A stretch of 33,532 bases of DNA from an uncultured Bacteroidales bacterium (GCA_902796035.1 CADBNR010000045.1:1-33532), one strand, 5' to 3'; positions 1 through 8,736 are shown, numbered from the stretch's first letter. Translations and numbers: made by a program. The notes: generated by a model not told the origin, from the letters alone.

Positions 1-370
1 GGAGGATTTTACCCCAACCTCGGGGACCTCAGGCTCATACCTGCATGTCTCCACAGTCTTCGGACTGTTTAACATTCATTCATAATCACAAAACCTCTGA
101 CCCGTCAATATTTTTCAGGACGCCACACAGTACATTCTGCCGCTCAATATTTGATACAGTCAAGTCGTTCATACCACAAAGTTAACACTTTTATTTTGAT
201 TATCAGCTATGTTATGTGGGCAACATTTCGAGATCTCAATATGCAATTGGTTACGATTGCTGTAAAAAATAATCGATTGTGATTGGGAGGATTGCTATTC
301 TTTCGCAGCAATTCGGTATGAAAAGAGACGGCTGACCGATTGGCTGCCAAATTGACAGGCTCATTAGAGT
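1..370. other. Left-edge stretch without a confident gene
   Basis: No complete gene is visible. On the minus strand a frame opens with ATG at 75-73 and stays open for 25 codons to the window edge; its start reads MLNSPKTVETCRYEPEVPEV. A TAACTTTG hexamer-like -7 element (177-184, minus) lies upstream of it, but I see no good -33 partner. A 6-bp perfect hairpin with a TTCG tetraloop (53-68) lies inside the same stretch. On the plus strand the first 23 codons are also open, so neither frame is preferred with confidence. The rest (about 80-370) is AT-rich and shows no gene. Confidence 0.3.
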
Positions 371-916
371 TCAAAGTAATTTCTTCAGATCCTCGACATC
401 CGGCAATGCTTCGCGCAATTTTTCAGGCATATCCTCACGGAGACGATATGTGGCTACGCCCATGGGTTTGGCATAGTCCTGGATGACATACTCTACAAAG
501 TCTTTATTGGCGTTCTTGCACAGCACAATACCGATTGACGGATTCTCATGGGGCTTTTTTACCTTGTCGTCAAGTATTCGGAGATATGTCATAAGTTGAG
601 CCATATAGCCGGGTTTGAAATTTCCGGTCTTAAGCTCTACAACGACCAGACAGTTCAGTTCTCGATTGAAAAACAATATCTTCCTTTTGTTTACATCTTT
701 TTCTCCGTTGAGAATTCTAACATGGTAGGTAAAGCTTAGATTCCCGAAGAGTGTTAAATCGTCAATCGTGATTGTCGATTATGTAGGAAGTAACAGGGAT
801 GTTTCGATTTTGTCAGTCGCGACTGACGAATTTATAGTCGAGATGGCCGATTTGTTGAAGGTCGGTTCCCCAGAAGCCCTCGCGAGAGTTCGTTGAAATA
901 TATCGGCCGATGCCAT
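371..916 (-). pseudogene. Decayed DUF1016-type PD-(D/E)XK nuclease gene
   Basis: The last 101 codons (676-371) match the C-terminal half of the DUF1016/YhcG PD-(D/E)XK nuclease family: FFNRELNCLVVVELKTGNF, then a LRILDDKVKKPHENPSIGI block and IVLCK, ending in a KLREALPDVEDLKKLL-like tail. There is no start codon of the usual kind in front of this part. The same frame continues upstream without a shift to an ATG at 916-914, broken only by an in-frame TAA at 781-779. The expected N-terminal winged-helix half is missing, since queG ends at 946. The aspartate normally found just before LLFFN is replaced (KILFFN), while the E-L-K of the active site is kept. I infer a truncated, non-functional remnant. 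The family identification of the C-terminal half is fairly sure; extending the remnant to 916 is less so. Confidence 0.6.
812..827. repeat. 16-bp perfect palindrome in the nuclease remnant
   Basis: GTCAGTCGCGACTGAC is its own reverse complement. A related but imperfect unit, GTCAATCGTGATTGTC, lies 50 bases away at 761-776. Both fall inside the decayed nuclease frame. Confidence 0.6.
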
Positions 917-945
917 AGAATGGAGACAGCATTGCTCTTTATGGT

Positions 946-1869
946 TCATTTGCTGCGGAGGTCGAGGTTGGCGATGTTGCGGAGCAGGTTCTGGAGTCCT
1001 GGGCGGAGCAGGGCGGTGTGGGCGAAGCGACGCTTGAATTCTGACTGCTGTGCGGGAATGTCGGACGGCGTGAGTGCGAGCATGGCGGGTAATGGAGGGT
1101 TCCAGGTATAAGGGCTGGAAGTGTCGTTGCGTAAGGGGCACGCGGTGACGCAACGGTCGCAGCCGAGCAATGAGTTACGGCCGGCGACCGTATGCATGGC
1201 GGCTATGGCGTCGGGGTCGGTCCAGGGACCGCTGTGCTCGATGGTGAGGTAGGAGATGCAACGGCGGCAGTCGATGGTGCTGTCGGGTTGCAATGCTCCG
1301 GTAGGACATGCGCGGCGACATGCGCCGCAGTGCAGGCACTCGGCATTAGAAGGTGAGTCCGGTTCGAATTCGATTGTGGTCAGGATTTCGGCAAGGAATA
1401 CTTCGGGTCCGATGCCGGGGACTATGAGGGCTCCGTTGTCGCCGCGGTAGCCGATGCCGGCGCGAATGGCCCAGAATCGCTCGGAAACGGGCGCAGAATC
1501 GATACAGATGCGGCAGGATGATGAAATATTCGTCTGTTCCAAGACGACCGTCAGAAGGCTTCGTATGGCTTCGTGGTAGTCCGTGCCGTAGGCATAGCGG
1601 CTCAGATAGGGTAAGTCAGAGGGGCGTTCACGCTCGGGCGCGTATGGGAATGCAAGCGAAATGACCGTCTTTGTTCCCGGCAAAACGTTGTCGAGGTTGC
1701 GTCTCAGGTCGGCGTGACGTTCCATCCAAGCCATGCCTGCATGGTGTTCTGAGGCCAGCCAGCCGCGCAGTCGCAGGTCCTCGTCTTCGCTCACGGGCCC
1801 GGCCGTGGCAAAGCCTACGGCTGCCGCTCCCGCCTCAAGCAAAGCCGCGCGAAGTCCCTCCCGGTTCAT
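946..1869 (-). CDS. queG: Epoxyqueuosine reductase QueG
   Basis: QueG catalyses the last step of queuosine synthesis, reducing epoxyqueuosine to queuosine at the wobble position of tRNAs with GUN anticodons. It is a cytosolic cobalamin and iron-sulfur enzyme. At 307 residues it has the usual length. The N-terminal reductase domain carries IDSAPVSERFWA with the likely catalytic Asp124, followed by the glycine-rich GIGYRGDNG segment. The ferredoxin-like part has CLHCGACRRACP (Cys178, 181, 184, 188), Cys201/204, and a second set, GCDRCVTACP (Cys237, 240, 244), which together can hold two 4Fe-4S clusters. The ATG at 1869 lies 9 bases after the RNase H stop, so the gene is probably the last of the long minus-strand unit. 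Identification is secure from the paired cysteine motifs. Confidence 0.93.
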   Translation of the reverse strand: MNREGLRAALLEAGAAAVGFATAGPVSEDEDLRLRGWLASEHHAGMAWMERHADLRRNLDNVLPGTKTVISLAFPYAPERERPSDLPYLSRYAYGTDYHEAIRSLLTVVLEQTNISSSCRICIDSAPVSERFWAIRAGIGYRGDNGALIVPGIGPEVFLAEILTTIEFEPDSPSNAECLHCGACRRACPTGALQPDSTIDCRRCISYLTIEHSGPWTDPDAIAAMHTVAGRNSLLGCDRCVTACPLRNDTSSPYTWNPPLPAMLALTPSDIPAQQSEFKRRFAHTALLRPGLQNLLRNIANLDLRSK

Positions 1870-1878
1870 GCCAAAATG

Positions 1879-2583
1879 TTATTTGCGGTCGAAATCGGCC
1901 GGCACCTCTCCCCAGCGGTCGGTGTCCCACTTGCGTATCTGCACGTCGTACTGATGGGTGTTGAGCCACGACAGGGCACGCTCCATCATGCGGAACACCG
2001 GTTCCGTGTCCTTGTTGCGCGCCAACTGGGTCTTGACCTTGCGGTTGCGCACCCAGGCCATTCCCGACACCGAGTCGGAATAGACCGTGTGTCGCTCCCC
2101 TTTCTGCTGCATCAAGGCCAGTGCGTGGACTATGGCCAGAAACTCGCCGATATTGTTGGTCCCCTTCTTGAACGGCCCGACGCGGAATATTTCTTTGCCG
2201 CTCATCAGTTCCACGCCACGGTATTCCATCACGCCGGGATTGCCCATACACGAGGCATCGACCGCCCAGCCGTTCAGGTCTATCTCAGGGAACGCGAAAT
2301 AATCGGTTTTGGTCTCTATGCGGTCTTCCCTGCCTCTCGCCGTTCTCTCCCCGCTCTCCTTGCGCTTCTGTTTCGTGGCGTTGATAAGCAGCGCTCCGAT
2401 GGAGCGTGAATCATTCTTCCGGTCGAACCTGCGGAATGCCTCGGCGGCTTCCTCCGGAGAGGCATAGCTTTTGAACGAGGCTCCGTCGTAGCCGTCCACC
2501 TGCTCCATCGCATCGTTGCAGTCATCGTACACGCCGGGCTGCCGCCCCGCGAACACCACGTAAAATCTCTTACTGTAATTCAT
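1879..2583 (-). CDS. rnhA: RNase H1 with N-terminal viroplasmin (hybrid-binding) domain
   Basis: This is a ribonuclease HI that cuts the RNA strand of RNA-DNA hybrids, for example at R-loops and Okazaki primers. Residues 5-50 (KRFYVVFAGRQPGVYDDC and the FKSYASPEEAAEAF block) form the small caulimovirus-viroplasmin or hybrid-binding domain. A charged linker of about 45 residues follows, and the RNase H fold starts near residue 103. The metal-binding acids are visible: Asp109 (GWAVDAS), Glu147 (NIGEFLA), Asp170 (YSDSVSG) and Asp230 (EVPADF). The length of 234 residues is normal for the two-domain type. The start codon lies 14 bases inside the 3' end of pdxB, so translation is likely coupled. 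Symbol rnhA is used in the sense of type-1 RNase H. Confidence 0.9.
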   Translation of the reverse strand: MNYSKRFYVVFAGRQPGVYDDCNDAMEQVDGYDGASFKSYASPEEAAEAFRRFDRKNDSRSIGALLINATKQKRKESGERTARGREDRIETKTDYFAFPEIDLNGWAVDASCMGNPGVMEYRGVELMSGKEIFRVGPFKKGTNNIGEFLAIVHALALMQQKGERHTVYSDSVSGMAWVRNRKVKTQLARNKDTEPVFRMMERALSWLNTHQYDVQIRKWDTDRWGEVPADFDRK

Positions 2584-3583
2584 ATTCGGGGCGATAGTCG
2601 TAGTCGTGACGCAGCTGTTCGAACGCCCCGGGATTCTGTTTCAGCATGTCGGAATCCGCTGTCGGGTCGTAGCTTTGCAAAATGTCTCGCGGCACGGGCA
2701 CTGCGTCCGGAGCGGGACTGTAGGCCGGCTCCAGGCCGTCGGTATCCACAGGCACGCCGAGAGTGCGGTTAAGAGCCTCCAGCACCATGCGCGTGGCGCG
2801 CTGCTTGCCCTGGCGCGAATAGCCCGCGATGTGGAACGTGCCGAAATCCGTTTTCTCCAGCAGCTCGCGGTTCAGGTCAGGTTCGTTTTCCCACACGTCC
2901 AGGGCCACGCGCAGCGTCGGGTCGGCGTACATCCTGCGCAGCAGGGCTGTGTTATCCACCACCGGGCCTCGGGCAGCGTTGACGAGGATATGGTTCTCCC
3001 CTATCAGCTCCAGCGCCTTGGCGTCGCACAGATGCAGCGTGGCGTCGGGACCCTTCTTGGTCAGCGGCGTGTGGAATGTGACGGCGCGGCATTCCCTCAT
3101 GATATCCTCAAGGGAATGGTAATCGTTCGGAACGCCTGCACGTTGTTTAGGAGGATCGGACACCCATATCTCGGCACCCATCTTGCGACCCCAGTCCGCC
3201 ACGATACTTCCGATGTTGCCGCATCCCACCACACCGAGGCGTTCACCGGCGGCGGGATCGAAACCCAAGCGCAGCAGCGCGCTCCACACATACTGCGCCA
3301 CGGCCGGGGCGTTGCAGCCCGGCGACGATGCCACGGCGATGCCGTGGCTCTCGCACCAGGGTATGTCTATCTGGTCGGTGCCGATGGTGGCCGTGGCCAC
3401 GAGGCGCACCGACGAATCGTGCAGCAGGGCCTCGTCGCAGCGTGTGCGTGTGCGTATCAGCAGCGCGTCGGCGTCACGGACCAGTTCGCGGCTGAATTCC
3501 GACTGGTCCACATATATCACGTCCGCGCCACCACCGATGCGTCCGCGCAGATAAGGGATGTTTTCGTCAGCGATTATCTTCAT
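2570..3583 (-). CDS. pdxB: 4-phosphoerythronate dehydrogenase PdxB
   Basis: PdxB oxidises 4-phospho-D-erythronate in the DXP-dependent pathway of pyridoxal 5'-phosphate (vitamin B6) synthesis. It belongs to the D-2-hydroxyacid dehydrogenase superfamily. The 337-residue frame starts MKIIADENIPYLRGRI, the family's usual beginning. An ATG 60 bases further upstream would add 20 atypical, cysteine-rich residues, so I chose 3583. The dinucleotide-binding loop is GVVGCGNIGSIVADW, followed by a conserved NAARGPVVDN (active-site Arg), DVWENEPDLN (Glu) and the HIAGYSRQGKQRAT block (His and PdxB-specific sequence). A PdxB-type C-terminal domain of about 80 residues follows. The ATG shares ATGA with the stop of the upstream membrane-protein gene, and its own stop lies inside the RNase H start region. 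Confidence 0.93.
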   Translation of the reverse strand: MKIIADENIPYLRGRIGGGADVIYVDQSEFSRELVRDADALLIRTRTRCDEALLHDSSVRLVATATIGTDQIDIPWCESHGIAVASSPGCNAPAVAQYVWSALLRLGFDPAAGERLGVVGCGNIGSIVADWGRKMGAEIWVSDPPKQRAGVPNDYHSLEDIMRECRAVTFHTPLTKKGPDATLHLCDAKALELIGENHILVNAARGPVVDNTALLRRMYADPTLRVALDVWENEPDLNRELLEKTDFGTFHIAGYSRQGKQRATRMVLEALNRTLGVPVDTDGLEPAYSPAPDAVPVPRDILQSYDPTADSDMLKQNPGAFEQLRHDYDYRPEYELQ

Positions 3584-4443
3584 AGATTCATGTATGCGAG
3601 GACGAGGAACGCCACATACGCCGCACTGATGGCAAGCAGCCATATCCAGGGCTTGCGCAGGTTCAACAGTGAGAATATGTTGGCGTACTGGAAAGTCGCC
3701 CCCATAAAGAATGTGACCACGTATGCGGTCATGTTGTTGAAGTCGAAAATCATGGCAACAAGCGCAGCGGCCTGCACTATGTCGATGGCCATATTGAACA
3801 TACGGCGCCTGGTATTGCCGGCATATAGCTTCATTCCGATGTTCAGGCCAAGTATAAGCGATACAAGGGCCGTGAATCCTATGTTGGCCAGTCCGGCGAA
3901 TATGGCTTCATGCGACGAAACGTCGTTCCACAGCATGGTGGGAGCCGGCAGTCTCAGGCTTTCCGGCGGTATCAGCATCAGTCCGAGAGCTATCCAATAA
4001 GGCGCGCACAGACCCATCACGAAAGCTATGACCTCCCGGAGACGCAGACATTTGAACATCCCCGCCACTATGAGCAGTGGAATGCTCATTATCAGGAAAC
4101 TATACTGCATCATCGAACCGAGGGACAGGATGGTGGCCATCAGAAAGAGCTGTCGGGCCGCGTTGTTCGACCTGTAGGCGCTGAACAGGATGCAGAGGCA
4201 CAGCAGCATGGCCAGCGCCAGAATCAGGGATGTGGTCAGCGCTCCGGGCGCCCCCCATGGGAACGAAACGGCAGTGAGCAGGAACAATAGTGCAAGGATA
4301 CCTCCTTTGCCCTTTACGACTGAAAACGTTTTGGACAAAGACAGCAGCACCAGCGCGCACAACCCAAGCAGCCCGACGTTTATCACCAGAAAAACGTGGG
4401 GCGTCAGGTTCCAGTCAACGGGCGACGGCACGCATATTCCCAT
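3580..4443 (-). CDS. Multi-pass membrane protein of unknown function
   Basis: The 287 residues are almost entirely hydrophobic, with about eight to ten membrane-spanning segments separated by short loops (for example VFLVINVGLLGLCALVLLSL near residue 20 and a LLFLLTAV segment near residue 55). The C terminus is a last helix ending in VAFLVLAYMNL. I see no transporter signature, no charged catalytic motif and no signal peptide beyond the first helix. It sits 8 bases after the RNA methyltransferase gene and shares ATGA with pdxB, so it is surely co-transcribed with them, but that does not reveal its job. It resembles the lineage-restricted hypothetical membrane proteins common in Bacteroidales. 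That it is a real gene is well supported by codon usage and tight packing; its function is not assignable. Confidence 0.75.
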   Translation of the reverse strand: MGICVPSPVDWNLTPHVFLVINVGLLGLCALVLLSLSKTFSVVKGKGGILALLFLLTAVSFPWGAPGALTTSLILALAMLLCLCILFSAYRSNNAARQLFLMATILSLGSMMQYSFLIMSIPLLIVAGMFKCLRLREVIAFVMGLCAPYWIALGLMLIPPESLRLPAPTMLWNDVSSHEAIFAGLANIGFTALVSLILGLNIGMKLYAGNTRRRMFNMAIDIVQAAALVAMIFDFNNMTAYVVTFFMGATFQYANIFSLLNLRKPWIWLLAISAAYVAFLVLAYMNL

Positions 4444-4451
4444 ACTTCAGA

Positions 4452-5978
4452 TCAATCGTTGTCGTCGGTATTTTTGTTTTTGCGGCTGCGGAAATATACA
4501 GGATTTACCACCTGCGACTTGTCTGCGCTGATTCGAGGACCCCGGCCGGTTACCTCAAAGGCCGGTTTGGGACCACGGTTGAATGGCTTGCGCTCTCCGC
4601 GGTCCTTACGGCTGAAAGGCTTGCGGTCGTCACGCTCGTCGCGGGCGTAGGGTTTACGATCGTTTTCCTTGCGGAAAGACTTTTTGTCGCCGGCAGGTTT
4701 GCGCCCCTGTTTGTGGTCACCGAACTTGCGCGACTCGGCGCGCCATTCGTCGTCGGTGACACGGCGCATCTTCTTCGGTTCGCGGTCACGGCGGAAGTCG
4801 TCGTCAAAGTCCTTGACCGAGCCGCCGTCGGCACGGAAATCATTGTATCGGCCGTTGAACAGCACATACTCGCGCAGCGAGCATTCCAGCGAACCGTTCA
4901 GCAAGGGTATCTTAAGCGACGGCTTCAGGCCGATGTTGTCGAAGTCCTCGGTGTCCGGGCCTATGATCCAGGCGTTCCATCCCGAGAAATTGCGCTTCAG
5001 ATTATTGCCGATGCCGCGGAACATCTCGGTCATGTCCTCCTGCTTCAGACGGTGGTTGTAGGGCGGATTCATTACCAGGCAGCCTTCCTCCGGATTGTCG
5101 GTCCAGTCGGCCATGGCCTTCATTTCCACCGTGACCATATCGTCCACCTGAGCGTTCTTGATGTTCTTGCGGGCTATGGCCACGGCCTCGGGGTCGATGT
5201 CGCCGCCCATGATCTTGAAATCGAACGGACGCTCGGCCGAGTCGTCGTTATAGAGAGTCTCGAACAGTTCCGCATCGAAATCCGGCCACTTCTCGAACGC
5301 GAATCCCTTGCGGTAGATGCCGGGGTTGATGTTGGCGGCAATCAGAGCAGCCTCTATCAGGAAAGTACCGGAGCCGCACATGGGGTCGGCGAAATCTGAC
5401 TCTCCGCGCCAGCCGGTGGTCATGATGATTCCGGCGGCCAATACCTCGTTGATGGGAGCCTCGGTCTGTTCCTCGCGGTATCCGCGCTTGGACAATGGTT
5501 CGCCGCTTGAATCCAGGCTGATGGTGACGCGGTCGCCGTCGATGTGTACGTTGAACAGCAGGTCGTAGCCAGTCACGCGGATGGAGGGTCGCTCGCCCTG
5601 CAGGTCGCGGAAATGATCTACTATGCCGTCCTTGACGCGATAGGTCACGAAGCGGCTGTGGTTGAAGTCCTCGCTGTTCACGGTCGTGTCGATGGCGAAC
5701 GTGGTCTGGGGAGTCATATATTTTTCCCAGGCGATGTCTCGCACGATGTCGTAGAGTTCGTCGGGATCATTTGCGGTGAATTTCTCAATGGGCTTGAGGA
5801 TTCGCAGGGCTGTGCGCAGGCACAGGTTGGCGCGATACATCAGTTCCAGGTCTCCCTCGAAGCTGACCATACGGGTGCCCATCTCTACGTTTTCGGCCCC
5901 CAGGCTCAGCAATTCGTCGCGCAATACCGGCTCCAGTCCCTTGAAGGTCTTGGCCACCATTGAAAAGGTATTTTCCAT
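4452..5978 (-). CDS. THUMP-domain class I SAM-dependent RNA methyltransferase (RlmL-like)
   Basis: This is a methyltransferase acting on RNA, most like the N2-guanine-23S rRNA methyltransferases RlmL/RlmK. A THUMP RNA-binding domain lies at about residues 45-155, with a ferredoxin-like segment before it. The Rossmann methyltransferase domain follows: DPMCGSGT (198-205) binds S-adenosylmethionine, GGDIDPEAVAIAR (258-270) is the acidic motif II, and NPPY (304-307) is the catalytic motif of N-methyltransferases. The core ends near residue 380. The remaining roughly 125 residues are a highly charged, probably disordered tail built of repeated R-K-P-F/Y units, which the usual 380-residue homologue lacks. 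It lies 76 bases after ftsZ and 8 bases before the membrane-protein gene. Class is certain; the exact target base is not. Confidence 0.87.
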   Translation of the reverse strand: MENTFSMVAKTFKGLEPVLRDELLSLGAENVEMGTRMVSFEGDLELMYRANLCLRTALRILKPIEKFTANDPDELYDIVRDIAWEKYMTPQTTFAIDTTVNSEDFNHSRFVTYRVKDGIVDHFRDLQGERPSIRVTGYDLLFNVHIDGDRVTISLDSSGEPLSKRGYREEQTEAPINEVLAAGIIMTTGWRGESDFADPMCGSGTFLIEAALIAANINPGIYRKGFAFEKWPDFDAELFETLYNDDSAERPFDFKIMGGDIDPEAVAIARKNIKNAQVDDMVTVEMKAMADWTDNPEEGCLVMNPPYNHRLKQEDMTEMFRGIGNNLKRNFSGWNAWIIGPDTEDFDNIGLKPSLKIPLLNGSLECSLREYVLFNGRYNDFRADGGSVKDFDDDFRRDREPKKMRRVTDDEWRAESRKFGDHKQGRKPAGDKKSFRKENDRKPYARDERDDRKPFSRKDRGERKPFNRGPKPAFEVTGRGPRISADKSQVVNPVYFRSRKNKNTDDND

Positions 5979-6054
5979 ATCAGGGTGCCGGGACGCGATC
6001 CCGGCATAATCAAAAGTTATGTATTGTTAAAATGATTGATATTGTCGTTGTCTA

Positions 6055-7392
6055 TTATCCGAACAGAATTGAGCATGTCTGGTCGCCGTCTTCCGGTTTG
6101 GCCTTGGCCTGCGATTTGCCGGTATGAGCGGCCAGTTCCTCGTTGAAACGCGGCGACCTCTTATGGATCGGGGTGCGTTCCAGCAGAGCGATGACTTCAT
6201 GATCGTCGAACTGCGATGGCGTAAGCACGGCATACTTCATTTTGGCAGCCAGCTGTTGCTGCTGTTTCACTTTGTCCATGCCGTACACCTTGGCTATCTC
6301 GTTTTCCTGTTCCTTCTGCTTCTGGGTGAGTTCGGTCTTGTCCTCCGGCTCGTTCTTTAGCACGATGGTCTTCTTGGTGTCGTCGCCTTCGGCGATGGTG
6401 ACGTCGAAACCGGACGCCAGCACGGTGATCTTCACCTTGTCGCCCAGCGATGGATCGTGGCCTATGCCCCACTTCACGTCTATGCCCGAAAGCTTTGAAG
6501 TGAAGCTGGTAATTTCATTAATTTCCTCGGCACGTATGGGGTTGTCGCTGTCCTTGTTGCACATGAATTTGAGCATCAGGCGTTTCGAGGTGTTGATGTC
6601 GTGGTCCTTGAGCAGCGGCGAGTGCAGCGCGGCGTTGATGGCCTGCGTGATGCGGTGTTCCCCCTCCCCTTCGGCCGTGGCGATGATGGCCGAGCCGGAA
6701 TCCTTCAGCGTGGTCTTCACGTCCTGGAAGTCGACGTTGATGTAGAGGGAGTCGGATATGATTTCGGATATGGATCTCGCGGCGTTGGCCAGCGTGTCGT
6801 CGGCCTTGTGGAAGGCGTTGAAGAAGTTCCAGTCCTTATAGAGTTCTATCAGGTTCTCGTTGTTGATCACCAGGAGTGCGTCGACATGCTTCTTAAGTTC
6901 CTTGGCTCCTTCCAGGGCCTTGAGGATCTTTTTCTCTCCCTCGAAATAGAAAGGCACGGTGACGATGCCGATTGTCAGCATTCCGCAGTCCTTGGCTATC
7001 CGGGCCACGACCGGAGCCGCGCCCGTACCTGTGCCGCCGCCCATGGTGGCAGTGATAAACACCATCTCGGTCTTGTCGTCGAACAGGGCGCGGATCTCCT
7101 CCTCGCTCGATTCGGCGCATTTCCGGCCCACCTCCGGCACGTTGCCGGCACCGAGTCCCTTGGTTATGTCGTAGCCCAGCAGCACGTGCTTCGGCACCTC
7201 CGAGCGGTCCAGGGCCTGCTTGTCGGTATTGCACACCACAAACTGTATATGCGGTATCTGCTGCTTGTACATATAGTTCACGGCGTTGCCGCCGCCACCT
7301 CCTACACCTATCACCTTGATGATGTCGTTGGTCACGTCCTCGTCCTTGAAGCTTGAGGTGTCGTTTATGTCCATGTTGAAATTAGGGTCCAT
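6055..7392 (-). CDS. ftsZ: Cell division protein FtsZ
   Basis: FtsZ is the bacterial tubulin that assembles into the Z ring and recruits the division machine. The N-terminal 28 residues are variable, then IKVIGVGGGGGNAVNYM begins the GTPase. The tubulin signature GGGTGTG lies at residues 118-124, and the T7 synergy motif NVDFQD at 219-224 matches NxDxxD. The C-terminal domain runs to about residue 330. After it comes a charged linker of about 100 residues, including KQKEQENEIAKVYGMDKV and a QQQQ stretch. The protein ends ...DQTCSILFG, which does not resemble the usual C-terminal peptide that binds FtsA. Length 445. The gene lies 21 bases after ftsA and is the last dcw gene. Confidence 0.98.
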   Translation of the reverse strand: MDPNFNMDINDTSSFKDEDVTNDIIKVIGVGGGGGNAVNYMYKQQIPHIQFVVCNTDKQALDRSEVPKHVLLGYDITKGLGAGNVPEVGRKCAESSEEEIRALFDDKTEMVFITATMGGGTGTGAAPVVARIAKDCGMLTIGIVTVPFYFEGEKKILKALEGAKELKKHVDALLVINNENLIELYKDWNFFNAFHKADDTLANAARSISEIISDSLYINVDFQDVKTTLKDSGSAIIATAEGEGEHRITQAINAALHSPLLKDHDINTSKRLMLKFMCNKDSDNPIRAEEINEITSFTSKLSGIDVKWGIGHDPSLGDKVKITVLASGFDVTIAEGDDTKKTIVLKNEPEDKTELTQKQKEQENEIAKVYGMDKVKQQQQLAAKMKYAVLTPSQFDDHEVIALLERTPIHKRSPRFNEELAAHTGKSQAKAKPEDGDQTCSILFG

Positions 7393-7413
7393 ATATTGAG
7401 GGATGTGGTGTGT

Positions 7414-8736
7414 TTATTCGTCAATAAGGTCGGAATCGTCCTCGCTGTCGCCGGCGAACATGTCGGAGAGTCTTCCGGTGATGTTCGATAGCCAGCCGCG
7501 TTTCTTGGGTCTGGCCTTGGGTTTCTTCACCGGCTCGGGTTGTGGGGCATTCGCCACTCCGGTAGCGGGAAGTTCGTCCTGCGGCAGGATTTCCAGACAG
7601 GAGTCGGTGGAATTGGTGGCGCCTATGTAAAGCAGCGAGATGGCCTGCAGTGTGTCCACCTGCTGGGCGCGGGTATCGGAGATGGATATGTATGCGGGCA
7701 ACTGGCCGCGACGCACGTTCAGACCGGTTTTCTGTGCCAGCAGGTCCATGATGCCGTTCAGGCGCGAACCGCCGCCGATGCACACGATGCCGCCCGGCAG
7801 ATCCGCCTCTTTCAGACCGGCGTAGGATATCTGCTCGATAATGTTGGCTACGATTTCCTCGGCGCGGGCCACGATGATGGACTGCACCTCCGACATCTTG
7901 AGACCACCGATGTTCATCGACGACTGTGTCTCGCTGGCTATGGCGTTGCCGGATGTGGTCTTGATGTCCTCGGCCTTTTCTTCCAGTACGTTAAGGCTGG
8001 TTATGTCGCGTGTGATGTTACGGCCTCCCATAGGCAGCGTAGCGAAATATGCCAGGGATCCCTTCTTATAGATTGTCACCGTGGTGGTCTCTGCTCCCAT
8101 GTCCACCAGCATACATCCCTGGCGCTTCTCCTCCTGCGACAGCGTTACTGAAGCGGCCGACAGCGCCGTGACCAGGAAGCCTTTGACGTCCACTTTTACC
8201 TTTTCGGTCAGGGTGCGCGTCAGGTTGCGCTGTATTTCGGGGCGGCACACTATCAGGTCGAAAGTGGCGGTGATGTCGGAGCCTACCATTCCGCGCGGCG
8301 ATGTGGTCTCGTACTTGCCTATGGTGTATGTGCGCGGTATGGCGTCCACTACTGTCAGCGACGAATCTATGTCCGTCTGGCGCGCCTGCGTGTTGAGCTG
8401 GTCCAGTATGGCTTGCGTTATCTCGGTGTCGTTCGGCAGAGTTAGCGATACGGTAGTGGAGATGGAGCGTAGCGAGCGTCCCGACAGACCTACGAACACG
8501 CCCGTGATGGTATGCGGCGCGATGGCAGGCTTGCGCTCCAGGCGCTGCAGTATCCGGTCTATGCGCACTGCAGTCTCCTCCAGATTCTGGACTATGCCGT
8601 AGCGCACGCTCTCCACGCCGCGTTCATGGTCCGAGGCTATCACCTCAAACTGTCCCTCGTCGTCAATCTTGCCTACGACGGCCACTATCTTGGAGCTGCT
8701 CACTTCTACGGCAGCGACATATCTTTCGTTACTCAT
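7414..8736 (-). CDS. ftsA: Cell division protein FtsA
   Basis: FtsA is the actin-like ATPase that tethers FtsZ filaments to the membrane. I chose the ATG at 8736 (MSNERYVAAVEVSSSK), giving 440 residues, because it opens directly with the phosphate-1 strand of the actin fold. The longer frame from 8784 would add 16 residues encoded by a duplicated sequence. Visible features are the SHS2/1C subdomain (IAPHTITGVFVGLSGRSLRS), MLVDMGAETTTVTIYKKG (phosphate-2) and GGIVCIGGGSRLNGI (adenosine site). A proline- and lysine-rich linker near the C terminus is followed by GWLSNITGRLSDMFAG, which fits the family's amphipathic membrane-targeting helix. The start overlaps the last codons of ftsQ by 8 bases. 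ftsZ follows after 21 bases. Confidence 0.96.
   Translation of the reverse strand: MSNERYVAAVEVSSSKIVAVVGKIDDEGQFEVIASDHERGVESVRYGIVQNLEETAVRIDRILQRLERKPAIAPHTITGVFVGLSGRSLRSISTTVSLTLPNDTEITQAILDQLNTQARQTDIDSSLTVVDAIPRTYTIGKYETTSPRGMVGSDITATFDLIVCRPEIQRNLTRTLTEKVKVDVKGFLVTALSAASVTLSQEEKRQGCMLVDMGAETTTVTIYKKGSLAYFATLPMGGRNITRDITSLNVLEEKAEDIKTTSGNAIASETQSSMNIGGLKMSEVQSIIVARAEEIVANIIEQISYAGLKEADLPGGIVCIGGGSRLNGIMDLLAQKTGLNVRRGQLPAYISISDTRAQQVDTLQAISLLYIGATNSTDSCLEILPQDELPATGVANAPQPEPVKKPKARPKKRGWLSNITGRLSDMFAGDSEDDSDLIDE

Noticed and set aside
3584-3643. Upstream ATG adding 20 residues to PdxB
   Set aside because: The added residues are Cys-rich and unlike the family, and lie inside the coding end of the neighbouring gene; MKIIADENIPYLRG is the usual start.
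2606-4000. Long open frame of 464 codons on the plus strand opposite pdxB and the membrane-protein gene
   Set aside because: It is antisense to two well-supported genes in GC-rich DNA; the protein has no recognisable domain and is rich in His, Arg and Val as expected of a shadow frame.
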